Shown here: one piece after another, positions 49,847-60,937 of the stretch
Layout: each line of letters begins with the position of its first letter
How positions within the stretch are numbered: the stretch's first letter is position 1
Source of the DNA: Protula sp. h YS-2021
Taxonomy: Eukaryota > Annelida > Polychaeta > Sabellida > Serpulidae
DNA length: 64,000 bases
Reading direction: 5' to 3'
Assembly: GCA_949752745.1 (NCBI GenBank)
Contig: OX457029.1
Coordinates: 45,646,000 to 45,709,999, forward strand
Made by a program: the position numbers and the translations under genes
The notes under the pieces: model-generated
Database searches by the model: none
What the model was told of the DNA's origin: nothing
What the model saw: the letters and a program-made list of their open reading frames with translations, nothing else

Positions 49847-50587
49847 CAGGGTTGAGATTTCGCGGTCGCCCGGTCGCCCGTGGCGACCAACTTTTGGCCC
49901 GGGCGACCAACTTTTTCGAGTTGGTCGCCCGAGTGGCGACTAACTTTTTTCTGAGTATTTTCAAGTAAATACTGTTGATTATTTAAACACCATTTTGCGT
50001 GAAAATGACTTTTGTATAAATTTTGCTTTCAGAGCGATTTTCACATTTGAAATAAATTTCGTTTGAAATAGTATTCAAAGTGAAAGGATATAAACAGTTA
50101 AGGATTATAAGTGCTTTCGAATCGGATAAATGTATCTAAACAGATAAGGACTATAAGTGATTTCAAATTGGATAAAAACACCAAAATGTGGAGGTACATA
50201 GAAGGTGCGAAAAAAACCAGATGTGAAACAGAATAGAAGTCGAGAGCAAAGTTTGGAGAGCAGCAAGGAATATGAGAAGTCCAAGCGACACAGGCAGATA
50301 CACAGCGACTGGAAATCAAAACATATTTGGCTATGCCAAGAAAATGACAAAATGTACTGTTCATACCGCGTCGATTTTTTTGGAAATATTCAAGTTGGAC
50401 GGAAAAAGAATGCATTTGCACAGGAGGGTTGTTCCTCTGCAAAATTTGTTTTGTTTTTTCATGTAAAGCGGGCTAGACAAATTTTGCAAAAATTGCGCCG
50501 GGCGACAAACATTTGTGCGGGGCGACTAACTTTTTAAAGTTGGTCGCCCAGAGGGCGACCAGAAAATTTTACGAAGTCTCAACCCTG
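49847..50587. mobile_element. 741 bp non-autonomous DNA transposon with cagggttgaga ends
   Basis: The left end cagggttgagatttcg and the right end cgaagtctcaaccctg are inverted copies with small differences. The five bases GAGTG lie outside both (49842-49846 and 50588-50592). Just inside each end are several copies of ggcgaccaactttt in both orientations, which look like transposase binding sites. The interior open frames (about 110 codons) have no known domain. The duplication is 5-6 bp, shorter than hAT's 8, so the superfamily is open. Confidence 0.65.
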
Positions 50588-50666
50588 GAGTGTTTGTTTG
50601 TTTGGTGTTTAAAGTCCCGTTCACCAACTAGATTTATGGGTATATTAGGACACACTTGCTAAAGAA

Positions 50667-51445
50667 ACTAGAGCAGTGTGCACAGCTCATATACTCCCCA
50701 CAGCCCCCCCCCCCCCTCCAATTTTCTAAGTCAAGTTGGTGCATTTTCCTTGGACGAACCTGGCCCATTTACAATACCGATCTGTGTTTGTTCCCATAGA
50801 AGCTACACAGTTTCATTAAAATCCCTACAGTTGTTCTTGAGATATCGTGTTAACAAACTCATTCCGATGCTGAATAATTTCCAGGATTTGGCAAATTTCG
50901 AAGTCCATTTGGTTGATTTCCCTTGGTCCAACCTAACTCATTTACAATACCGATCCTTGCTAGTGCCCATAGAAGCTACATACCAAGTTTCATTAAAATC
51001 CCTGCAGTTGCTCTTGAGATATCGTGTTAAACTCATTCCGATGCTGAAAAATTTCCAGGGTTGGTAAATAAATTTCAAAGTCCATTTGGTTCATTATCCT
51101 TGGACCAACGTAACCCATTTACAATACCGATCCTTCTTAGTGCCCACAGAAGCTACACACCAAGTTTCATTAAAATCCTTGCAGTTGTTCTTGAGATATC
51201 GTGTTAACAATATTCAATCAAGAGCTGAAATTTTCTAAGTCCAGCTAGTCCATTTCCCTTGGACGAACCTGGCCCATTTACAATACCGATCTGTGTTTGC
51301 TACCATAGAAGCTAACTACCAAGTCTCATTAAAATCCTTACAGGAGTTTTTAAGTTATCGTGTTAACAAGCTCTTGATGACAGACAGACCGACACACGGT
51401 CGATCGCATGTATTCCCCACAGGTTCTACCTCGGGGGAATAAATT
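50667..51445 (-). mobile_element. HINE-like element, family F, copy 1 (four units of about 165 bp)
   Basis: The minus-strand 3' end is CTAGT (plus strand actag, 50667-50671), with a near-palindrome gagcagtgtgcacagctc (50671-50688, one mismatch) beside it. Units with gcccatttacaataccgatc and a tgttcttgagatatcgtgtt segment start near 50730, 50905, 51080 and 51240. The right side has a gacagacagaccgacac run and a foldback attccccaca...gggggaat (about 51410-51440). A one-unit copy lies at 57536-57791. Confidence 0.65.
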
Positions 51446-51639
51446 ACTTGAAAGAGACTTTGATCCATTAAGAGCACAAACATGTCATATATTGTAGGAA
51501 AAATATGTTTAAATAAACTGTTTTAATTATTTGAAATAATTTGCCTTTTTTTGAAAAGTATAAAAAAATTGGGGGAGGGGGAAGTTCCGGACGTGAAAAA
51601 CATCGGGCGGTAAAAAGGCCTAGTGTGCACGAAAGGAGT

Positions 51640-51672
51640 GAACAGGGCCAGGGGGGGGGGGGGGGGGGGGGT
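51640..51672. repeat. Poly-G tract
   Basis: About 22 G in a near-continuous run. It is the source of false poly-Gly/poly-Pro frames. Confidence 0.9.
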
Positions 51673-51944
51673 GGGAAGGACCGGGAGGGAAAAGTATCGG
51701 GATTCGTTGGATTCAAACTTTACATATCTTGCTCTTTGGATTTATGGTGCACCCAAGCTTAAATATCATTTTCGTGGTTAAGAATATGTATAGAAGACGA
51801 GTTCTTGGCCGTTTTAAAGAATTTAGCTTGTGGTTGATTATTTCCTTTTTTGATCCTCAAACAAACCCTCCACCTCTTTCACGGACAACTTCCTATTCGC
51901 GACAAAAAGGCTCAGTCAAGTAGGTGTCCTTTATGCACACGTTT

Positions 51945-52430
51945 TACTGTACTGTCATTTTGACCATTTTTCATGCATCGGAATAAAAATACAACGTTAC
52001 AAATCTGATTAATATCTGCTCTATCTGTATGTAAAATTTTAAATCAACCCAATTAATAATTAACGAGATCAGCCTGAACAAAAATACGCTAAGTTCCAAT
52101 ATTGGAAAAAATACTCTCATTTTGACATTATTTCATGAATCCGATCAAAAATACGACTTTGCATACCTTCAATTTTTGCTCTGTTTGAGAGTGAAATTTC
52201 AAAACAGTTTGACCTACAGGATCGTAGTTGCAGCCTGGGCACGACTATTCCATATTATAAAATACTATCATTTCAACTATATTTCATAAATTAGAACGAA
52301 AATATGATGCTGCACCCCTTCAATGTGCTCTATCCGTATGTAACATTTCAAAACAATGGGACCTATAATTTTGGAACGAAAGTCTGGACTCGCATGGGGA
52401 TAATCTCATAACTATATCCCTCTGTTACAC
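51945..52430. repeat. Three tandem units of about 155 bp
   Basis: Units start near 51945, 52107 and 52260. Each has a 'tcattttgac' block, tttcatgaatccgatcaaaa or a variant, a 'gctctatctgtatgtaa' block, and 'atttcaaaacaatttgacctac'. No hairpin end is evident, so relation to the HINE-like elements is uncertain. Confidence 0.6.
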
Positions 52431-53941
52431 GGAGGATAAAGATACAACCCACCATTTGACGAATCAGTTAAAAAGATATCCCCTACAGTTGCGAATCTGG
52501 GCTAAATGGCGTAGATGCGATTTCGGCAAAATGTCGCTTGGTAAAATGACAGTATTTTTTCGACCATTGGAACTTGGCGTATTTTCGGTAAAATGGAGCG
52601 ATGTCGTCTCGAACGCATCAGCTCTTGACAGCACAGGCAAATGGGCTTTTTCATCATCCAGATTGTCTTTCTATCATATGTTCATGAAATTCCGAACTTT
52701 TTTCCGCCAGCTGATATCGAGAATGCGCTACATCGGGGACAAACTCTGCGTTTTATTCACTTTTTAATGGCACACTGACTCGAGCTTAAAACCGACTAAC
52801 ATCAAATCAAAATTCCTTGCAATTAAAACTCAATATTAGCTGCTGTTTACCATTCTTTCCTTTCCACTCGGAACCTTTTTTCGTTAACAATAAAGAGTGG
52901 CAATCGAATTAACTTTTGGAATACATTGTATATTGAAGCTGCAATTTAAAATTAGGCATCGACTACAATTTAAAACTATTACTTTAACTGCAACTGTTTT
53001 GTCATCATTACCTAATGATCAACATGCATCATTATCTGATGATCAGACAATGATGACAAAACAATTGCAAGTAAACACTGACAAACAGAATGGGTTTGGC
53101 AAAATGGAGTTACCGTTACCGGAGGGCATATGTCACATGGGCTTAGTAGCGGACTGTTGCGAGAAACAGCACAGCGTTGGTTTTTTTTCACCGGTTTCCA
53201 CACACTGACCAGCAAAAAGTATTTGTGCCGGGCAGTATCCGGATCTGATCACAAAAAAAAAAAAAAAAACGAATTGCGCTCAAGTGCTGTTACTATATCT
53301 GAAGAAAAGGTCTACTTCATTTCGAATTTTCTTGATCCGTGCTCACTCACAAGCAAAATTTAAAGCTGATGCTCTGAATGAATCAGCTGAAGCCGGGATC
53401 ACTGGGCAGCGTAAAAGGTCAAACACAAGTTAACTTTTACAAAATGATTTTCATCTGTTATCACACTAAGAATTATGTGTACGAAAATTCTCCAAGCACA
53501 ATGTGCCCAGGTATATAGATACAAACACATTCGCGTATTTCACTGGCAACAGGAAATTAAAAATACATAAATAATTAATGTTGAAAATAAGTGTCACATG
53601 TCTGAAGTGGGGGATTTCTTTTTGAAATAGTAATGACGTTGATAGTATCAAACTTAAAATCGATTTCTGGGGAATTTTATTATGTTATAAAGTCTGAATT
53701 AACCGGTAACGAGACGACACTGACGACTCAGGCCCAGATATCACAACACAATATACATTATATAAGGAGACCAATATTCTCGTAGAAAGTGATCTGGTTA
53801 TTAATTCGCTACTTAGACAACAAATATAAGCTATTTAAAAGTTAGAGTGCTACAAGTAATGGATTTTTCCCTCTTTGTCCTAACAGGAAGCGATTTCTCT
53901 GAGGGAATGAGCATTAAGGGCCCATTCTTAGATAAATGGCA
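52431..53941. other. Spacer downstream of the methyltransferase gene
   Basis: Contains the 3' untranslated region of the minus-strand methyltransferase gene (a possible AATAAA on the minus strand lies at about 53677-53683) and several short open frames without domains. A foldback-like pair of tgatcaacatgcatcatta and tctgatgatcaga lies around 53016-53048. Confidence 0.4.
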
Positions 53942-54481
53942 CTATTCCAACTTAGAAAAGAGACAAACAGGTCTCTTCCACTCTTCAGTTAGACCATATC
54001 GGACCCGTAACTCCATGACACAGATGACTTTCAGAAATGTCTCGATTTCCCGGGCCACTTCGCTCCTCCACTGGCACGTCTTAAAATGTGGAAAGGGATC
54101 GCAGTCGAGTTTCTGCATGCGCCGGCACGCGCTCCGGTAGCACATCCACGGCTGCGGCTCTATCAACAAGTGACTACATAAGCTCGAAACATGCGACAAG
54201 AATTCCTGCAGACCGTAGTCCCCATGATTAAGATGTATCCACATTGTAATACTGAAACATGCCACAATGTCAAACTTTTGGATATAGTGGCCATCCATGT
54301 AGCGTGTGATAACGTCCAGGCCCGCACTAGTCATAATGTTCGCTTGCTTATACGTGATTTTCTCTTTATACTGACTTTTATCAGAGCATCGAGCTATGAG
54401 ACTTTCATCTAAGTCTATAGCCAGGATGTGTATCTCGAGGTCTGCGTTCTGCAGATGCTCATACAAGGCCTCTGTCATATT
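53942..54481 (-). CDS. BCDIN3D: BCDIN3D-like gene, exon 2
   Basis: Starts NMTEALYEHLQ directly after the acceptor and runs to TAG at 53942-53944. It contains the whole family-specific ITMWIHLNHGD and EPQPW region. Confidence 0.9.
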   Translation of the reverse strand, partial: NMTEALYEHLQNADLEIHILAIDLDESLIARCSDKSQYKEKITYKQANIMTSAGLDVITRYMDGHYIQKFDIVACFSITMWIHLNHGDYGLQEFLSHVSSLCSHLLIEPQPWMCYRSACRRMQKLDCDPFPHFKTCQWRSEVAREIETFLKVICVMELRVRYGLTEEWKRPVCLFSKLE

Positions 54482-54978
54482 CTGTAATAAAAATAGTAGT
54501 AGGAAGCATTAGCAGTATTAGTAACAAAAGTGTGATAGCATTAGTTGTGAGATTATTCGTAATTTCAGAAAATTATACTAACAAAAGCCTTCATATCTAT
54601 AACAGCTAATTCTTTCGCTTAATGTGTATCATCATGATATATCATGATATATATATATATATGTTTTTCCCATTTTATTTCTGTTCAGTTTTTTTTCTGA
54701 CTAATGTTAAATTATAACACAATCTTCAACATTCCAAATTTACACTGAAGCGTACTCCGTACATTCAATTTTCTCCCCCCAGAAAGTTTAGCCTATTAAC
54801 TCACCCCAGCGTTGCAACCAACATCAAGGATGTATATGGGTCTCTTAACATCCTCCAATCCGAGGTCTTTTATCAATGTTTTTGGAATAAGTTTGATACG
54901 ACGCTCTGGTGGATTGAACTCGTAATAATTTATAAAATTTCCAAAACGAGCAGAACCAGGTTCTCCGGGCTTTTCCAT
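53942..54978 (-). CDS. BCDIN3D: RNA 5'-monophosphate methyltransferase, BCDIN3D/Bin3 type (two coding exons, complete)
   Basis: Exon 1 is 54805-54978 (58 codons) and exon 2 is 53942-54481 (179 codons plus stop). The 323-base intron is phase 0 (donor ggg|gtgagt, acceptor ttattacag). The 237-residue product belongs to the S-adenosylmethionine-dependent Bin3 family; BCDIN3D dimethylates or monomethylates the 5'-monophosphate of small RNAs, such as tRNA-His and some pre-miRNAs, in the cytoplasm. Visible landmarks: FGNFINYYEFNPPERR at 12-27, the SAM-binding motif I ILDVGCNAG at 50-58 (the splice falls right after its Gly), an acidic AIDLDESL segment (motif II), and the Bin3 block FSITMWIHLNHGD followed by LLIEPQPWMCYRSA. 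The C-terminus is shorter than in the 292-residue human protein. The start is the first ATG in frame after an upstream stop. Confidence 0.92.
54805..54978 (-). CDS. BCDIN3D: BCDIN3D-like gene, exon 1
   Basis: MEKPGEPGSARFGNF... through the SAM-binding Gly. The donor gtgagtt is close to consensus. An overlapping open frame (54845-55057) is a shadow. Confidence 0.88.
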
Positions 54979-55629
54979 TTTGTTCTGGATTCTTGAGTTC
55001 CACCTTTACAGAGTCATTGTTTTGTAGTTGAATCATCCATATGTGGAAAGAGGTCACGACCTAACGGGGCACCAACTTAAACACTGTTGTGATTTCAATC
55101 AGAAGACTAGAAGAACACTTGATTTCGAGTTGATCAGGAGATGATTTAGTTAAGATGACATCCAACGTTAACCTAGTTGCAAAAATAACAAAAACAGAAC
55201 GGTAGCTATTGGTATAAAATAATATGTCACAGCTTGAATCTATCTTTTAACAAAGCAACTAGAGCGACCAGTGCACACAAAACATAAAGGGTACAAGCTT
55301 ACATCAGAAACTGCCAATCGACATCTATTAAATTTCTTGTTTTTGCAAACAAAACAAATGTCTCCCCGACTAAACCCATAATTCTGCAATAGCCTTTCCC
55401 ATTTTTCTTTTTTCCCCCCGACAATCTTTTCACAAAATTTTATTTGAACAAGTTTGTACTATTATCACAGTCATAAGACCTTTTACCTTATGTAAATGTA
55501 TCCCATGTGCCCACTAGTCGGGCTGTGGATCACCTCTATTCATTTTTTGAAGGGGACAGGGTACGTCACTTGACCTGTGGGGTTTCAGTCTCTTTTTCAT
55601 ACAAGTTTAGGCTTAGGTGTTTTATTTGG
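54979..55629. other. Presumed promoter region of the BCDIN3D-like gene
   Basis: No repeat or other gene recognised. The minus-strand start of transcription should lie here, but no TATA or initiator can be assigned. Confidence 0.35.
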
Positions 55630-55860
55630 GTCTAGACGGCGGTCACTTAAAGAGGTTTTACTATACGTCTTTTTGTCCAGTTCCAGATGATGGTCGGTAA
55701 AACAGGGTTTATTGCACGACCTTTTTATCCCTGGTTTGGAGTTGGTCATTACTGCAGTTTTACTGTATGTATTTTTTTATCCGGGCCTGGAAGATGGTCA
55801 CTACAACAGGTTTAACTTTGTCTTTTTATCCGGATTGAAGGTGGCATTTACAAATAGGTT
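55630..55860. repeat. Four tandem units of about 55 bp
   Basis: Units contain 'gatggtcactacaacaggttt', 'actgtat' and ctttttatccgg-type blocks and begin near 55635, 55690, 55745 and 55793. The longest open frame here (55712-56089) is only the repeat read through. Confidence 0.65.
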
Positions 55861-56159
55861 TTTTCTGCTAACCTTAACCATCCCCCAGCTATCTAACGTA
55901 GCTACGACTCTAAAGGCAACCCTACCTATTTCAGTCAACGTTAATATAAGGGTTTGTGCACTAAGTGTAGTTATAGCCACAATGTATACCTTGCAGTGTT
56001 CTAAAATCCGGGAGCCCGTGGCTCCAAGTTCTCTCATCTTTTTGGGGTTTTTTTGTGTTTTTTTTTTTGTTGGTGGATTATTTCTGTAATGTACTTATAC
56101 CCATGACCAGTTCTGCATGGATTGAGAAGACTGTTTTGTTCGTCAGTATGACAACACAC

Positions 56160-56900
56160 AGTAGAACGGTGTCTCATAACTTTATAAAACTGGATTGTCT
56201 TCAAATTTTGCATATATGTTTACTAGGCAGACCTCTTGTGAAAAATACCTGTTTTAGGTCAACTACCAAAATTTGATCAAATGGGGCGCATTTTTTTAGT
56301 TTTTTGGCAGCCAACTTTCGATGTGTTTCTTCTCCCACAATTTTCACTAGATTCCTTTAAAATTTTGTACGAAATTTTCAGTTTTCAACAACCGGGTTAT
56401 GCAATATGACTACCACTTTTTGGCGACCATACAAGCCTAGTGATACGTGACTTAATAGATCTCGGCTGCCCACAATGTCTCTTGGCATCATTGTTCTGAA
56501 CATGAGAAAGCTATGCGATTATTTTAGGTGATGTGACCTTTTGGAAATATGGTAAAAATGCTTTTTTGTTGTTTTCAAAACTGTCCGATTTATTTTCAGT
56601 GTTGTGTATTACAACATCAGAACACTTATTTGTTTGGAACAATGAAGACGCTCATTTTCCCTAACAACTAGGTGATTAGGTACATAGAACAGCTGCCATG
56701 AAATACATTCTGCATATATGAAAACTAGAAAAATTCTTTTAAAAAGTGCCGAGACATAATTATTGAACATTCGTACAAAATTTTGAAGGAATCCCATCAA
56801 AACTGAGGGAGAAAAACCATTTTTAAGTAAAAGCTTACATATGTACACACGTATATACGTACATACAAACGACGTATATCCCCTCTACTGATGTGATAAG
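56160..56900 (+). repeat. Decayed family A element
   Basis: An inverse-orientation unit at 56190-56400 (tttactaggcagacctcttg, a 'ctcccacaattttcac' block) is followed by a plus-orientation unit at 56740-56830. The tail acgtacatac...gtgataagacc lies at about 56850-56900. The terminal hairpin is lost. Confidence 0.5.
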
Positions 56901-57535
56901 ACCATAAAACCATTACCTCTTTCTTACTGAGCAAGAAATGAATAGTTTCGCAGTTTTAGCAACAAGAAATCACAGCAATAGAAAATTGAAGAACAACCAA
57001 TCACAAGAAAGGGAAGTCAAGAAAGGGAAGTTGTAAGTAGGAGTGTGACGGTGCGCCATTCCCAGTTTCGGTTCGGTATACTTGAATTATTCGGTTCGTT
57101 TTTTTTCGGTTTTTTATAGCGCTCAAATTGATAAATTAGAAACTATTTTTTAAAATAAGGCATAAGTATTATCCCCCTTGAGGTGCATGATTTTGTGTAT
57201 TCTTTATCTCAAACACGGAGGCGAATACAGCTGCTATTGGGGATGGCGGTTTTCACCGGCGCAGCGGTGCACCGCGGTTTTTACTGTGAACCGCGATTCG
57301 CGGTTCAACATTAAAAAAACCGGTTTTTTGGCAAATATATTGTGTTTATTTTTTTACATTTTACACATCATATTCGTTGAACATCCCAAGGCTGCATAAG
57401 CAGCAACATTTTCGACTGCCATAGCATTGTGTTTTAGTTTCAGAAATGCAAAACGTGGCTAATTACAAAATGAATGGATAGTTATTACAAGTGCTTTTAG
57501 AAATTGGATATACTGAACAAGAAAAACTAGAGCAG

Positions 57536-57791
57536 TGTGCATAGCCAACATATTCCCCACAGGTCCCCATCAGTTAAACACGGCCATCAACAATTTTCCA
57601 AGTCCAGTTGGTGCATTTATCTAGAACAAACCTGGCCCATTTACAATAAAGATCTGTGATTGTTTCCATAGAAGCTACATACCAAGATTCATGAAAATCC
57701 TTGCAGGAGTTTTTAAGTTATCGTGTTAACAAGCTGTTGATGACAGACCGACACGCGGTCGATCGCATATATACCCCTTGTAAGGCGGGAA
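57536..57791 (-). mobile_element. HINE-like element, family F, one-unit copy nested in the hAT element
   Basis: The minus-strand 3' end is CTAGT (plus strand actag, 57536-57540), followed by agcagtgtgcatagcc. One unit carries tggcccatttacaat and tttttaagttatcgtgttaa. The right side has a gacagaccgacacgcggtcg segment and a decayed fold. It ends one to two bases before the ATG of the BED open frame. Confidence 0.6.
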
Positions 57792-57792
57792 C

Positions 57793-58221
57793 ATGGAACC
57801 TTCATTTATAGACAACAAACAAGTTAAGTCGCCAATTCTGAAATACTTGTTAAATGTTAAAGTCGTTGATGGAAAACAAGCAAAAGCTACAGTTCTATGC
57901 AAAACGCGTCTGGCAGAAATAAAGCTCGGTGGTGACACAAGTAATTTACTTTTTCACCTAAAACGACACCACGCCCATGTTACATTCAGAATGTTCGAGC
58001 GCGACCAGAGAGAAACTGAAAGAAACAAAAGGCAAAGCCGAAAAGAAACCGGTACAGCAAACGTTAGAAAACATGCTACAGAGCAAGCTCCCGCCACTCA
58101 AATTACAGAGAAGATTGCAACATTCATGTGCCGTATTCGGCGTATTGTTTCATTTTTCCATCGTAGTGCTATTGCCTCCCAGTGTTTAGAAGAAAAAGCT
58201 GCCACGACTATCCGCAGATAA
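57793..58221 (+). pseudogene. BED-type zinc-finger fragment of a hAT transposase
   Basis: The frame starts at a true ATG and contains, over about residues 20-60, a BED finger pattern: VLCKTRLAEIKLGG, then DTSNLLFHLKRHH. BED fingers bind DNA at the N-terminus of hAT transposases and ZBED proteins. The second zinc-binding Cys of the expected CX2C is Arg here (CKTR), and after about residue 65 the sequence becomes Arg/Lys/Glu-rich with no transposase core, ending at 58221. Typical hAT transposases are 500-700 residues, so this is a decayed remnant. Confidence 0.65.
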
Positions 58222-58593
58222 CGCCGACATGCTCATTTTCCTTAAAAAGAACATAGTTTAGAAAACTGACCAACATGAACTTCTGGACAGATTAATTTTA
58301 TTCAAGTTCTGGTTTCTTCTAGAAATGTGATCATAATGAAACAAGTTCCTTTGTAATTTTCATCGAGGTTTTGTTTGACTTAATTCAACTGATTTATGAT
58401 TTAAATTTACTTTGATCTCTTTTTGTTATTAAACAAAAAAAATAAATTCCGTATGGTTAATAAAGGATAGTCAACTTAAACAGGTGTTTGGCTATTTAGA
58501 ATTATTATTAATTGGCAAAAAACCACGGTTTAAAAAAAAACCGCGGTTCGAACCGGTTCAGAAATGCTCGCGGTTCCCATCCCTAGCTGCTAT

Positions 58594-59760
58594 GCCCATA
58601 CTAAAATGTTCCACATCATTTGTAGATGTGCAGGGTGTCGATAGCTGCACCCGTTCAATATTTTAAAAGTCAAAGAAACGATAATTAAGCATAAATACCT
58701 CAAATAACAATCACTATACGTATTATTTCACGTGACTGAACTTTCAATTAAACCAGAGTATATCCTTTAACAATCATTACAGTTTTACCCTAACTTAACT
58801 TCAAGTACACCACACAGTAGTCGCTACAGTTTTGTTCTAGCTTGAGAACATATGCAGAGTTTCTTAATTATAACGCCATAAACAAAACGCCTTTACACAT
58901 ATTACAAGAAGCTTTAAATCTTAAATTACTTAAAAACATAACGCTACTGCCGCCAAAGGAACAGTTCACATTAAAAAGTCAAGTGATAACTTGACACATG
59001 TAAATATATTTTTTTTAAAAGAGCAGCATATCATACTCTGAGGTTTAAAAGTTGAGCGAGAAGCAGTAATTTATTTCAAAGCTGTCCACTGTCAGTGAAA
59101 CAATAACCAACTCCCCCCCCCTCCAAAAAAAAAAAATCGGTTTTTCTCTTTCGTTTTTTTTAACTGAACCGAATAACCGCGGTCGGTTTTCGGTTACGGT
59201 GGAAACCGAAACATACGTAGTTTTAGGTGGGGCAAGCCGCAGAAGTATATAAGTATACATATAATCAACAGAACAACGAAGTAAAACGTTAATAAAGCAC
59301 TTTTGGATTGGTTAGAAATTACATCATAAGCAAGTTCGCCTAAGTGAAACAAGGAGCATAAAAATACATAGCAGTCAGTAGGAACGAACAACGAACGAAC
59401 AACGAACGAACTGCACCCTATCTCGACCCAAATGCTGTCGCAGGGATTATCCAGTCCAACAATTCTATATTCACTAGAAGGTAGATAGGAGTGCCACTTC
59501 AAGAGGAAGACCTGTACGAGGGACAGGAGATAAAATCGGCTAAATTAGATCACAACTGGTGACAATAAAATATTACAGTGGGAGAGGAAGATTGGGCGAC
59601 AATTTGTGGATTTCATTACCTAAGTTCTTTACCGAACAGCATGTAAAAAATAAACAGACAAAGCCCTTATAACCCTTACCTTTTAAGTTCGTGCAAGGTG
59701 TACAAACTTATGCAATAACAAAAAAAAAAAAGAAAAAGAAAAAGGTAACTACGGTAAAAG
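58594..59760. other. Flank of the nested elements; no gene seen
   Basis: The first part continues the family-A-type host repeat (ctaaaatg block). The rest is AT-rich, with a C-run at 59112-59122. Short repeats of 'acgaacgaaca' lie at about 59390-59410. Confidence 0.4.
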
Positions 59761-60937
59761 CAGGGCTGGTATGATTTAAACCATGATTTAAATCGTGATT
59801 TAAATCAGCATAAAAAATCACGATTTTTTTATTTATTTATTTTTTTCTACGCACTGTATTTTCTTTTTTAATTGTGTGTCATGTGTGCAGATTGTGTGCA
59901 ATGCAGGCACTTGAAGATGCCTTTTGTTTAAACAAGGCATGTCACACCGTATTAGTGCACACGAGCCACCTAGGGGTTGGGGGGGAGGGGTGAGGTTAGC
60001 GACGGAGAGCACGCTTCAAGCGGTAGTGTTCAAAAAGGCCTTGCGCCTTATACAGATACGCTTGCGACAAACGCAAAATTAAAAAAAAAAATTTTGTTGC
60101 AGAAAAAAGAAACAAAACGCGTCCTGTGTGTCGCAAAATGCATTTTGCAGACCGCAATAAATCGCAACAAATTTTACATACATTGTAACTTGCCTGAGTG
60201 TTATGCAACACATTGTCTTTTAATTGGAGTGAATGTGCTGGGGGATTAAATCGCTTGCGTGAATGTTTGCTAAAAGTGTAATCTTATCATCAGTACAAAA
60301 TAAATCGCAACATATTACATGGTCAGGACGCGTCCTCTGAAATATTGGGATCGCGACTAGATGCAATAAAAAATTGCAACTTTTCGCGTTTTATTCCAAC
60401 ATATTTTTGCGTTTTTCGCAAGCGTATCTGTAGTATTAAGACCGTTTGAGCATGCACTCTTGACTGGGTATGTAATCGCGCAGCTAATCTTCAGAAACTC
60501 CCAGTAGCATCGATATCTGCAACGTACCCCGGTCTTTCGAATCAACCGCGTGTGCTTGAAAACAAAGGATTAGTGATACGCGTCCAGCGAAAAAGGCTGA
60601 GTGGGAAGCCTCGGAGTGGAAAAGGCTGGAAAACTGGCGTTTTGCTACCAATCGCTCAATAAATGAAGAATTAAAGTTGTAGACAGTTATCTGAACATTT
60701 GAAAGTTGACGACAGTTTTCACCTATTTTATGAACTGTAAATGTGTTTAGAAATGTCTTACAAGAGAGTGTAATGAGTCTTCAATAACCTGTTTAAAAAG
60801 GTGGTGCTTTTTTATATTTTGTCGCTTTTTTGGGGGGTGGGTGGGTTGATTTAAATAAAAAAAATTTAAATCGATTTAAATAAAAAAAAATCAAAACTTA
60901 TGATTTGTCTTAAAAAATCGTATTTTTACCAGCCCTG
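59761..60937. mobile_element. 1177 bp non-autonomous hAT element with perfect 8 bp duplication
   Basis: The ends cagggctggta and taccagccctg-type (ttaccagccctg) are exact inverted repeats at the tips. The duplication GGTAAAAG is identical on both sides (59753-59760 and 60938-60945). Subterminal gatttaaatc palindromes repeat near both ends. A second inverted pair, gatacgcttgcga at 60054 and cgcaagcgtatct at 60418, lies inside. No transposase domain. Confidence 0.85.

Larger units (their letters stand above)
57238..58585 (+). mobile_element. 1348 bp defective hAT transposon with 8 bp target duplication
   Basis: The left end tggggatggcggtttt and the right end ccgcggttcgaa...ggttcccatcccta are imperfect inverted repeats of the TAGGGATGGG hAT type. 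The duplication GCTGCTAT flanks it exactly (57230-57237 and 58586-58593). The related sequence at 33.83-33.95 kb has the same flanks with only one 'actgctat' and no insert, which confirms both boundaries. The element carries a BED zinc-finger open frame but no DDE/dimerisation domain, so it cannot move alone. Confidence 0.85.
57045..59215. mobile_element. Possible outer element with diverged 'ttcggttcgg' ends, holding nested insertions
   Basis: A segment with attcggttcgttttttttcg (57093-57112) has an inverse counterpart at about 59150-59215 (ttttttaactgaaccgaata, then cggtcggttttcggttacgg). The outermost bases do not match well and no target duplication was found, so the limits are tentative. 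Inside lie, in order of nesting, a family-A-type repeat (57160-57237 and from 58594), a hAT element, and a family F element. Confidence 0.35.

Noticed and set aside
54191..54412. Plus-strand frame over the methyltransferase gene
   Set aside because: Antisense shadow of BCDIN3D-like exon 2.
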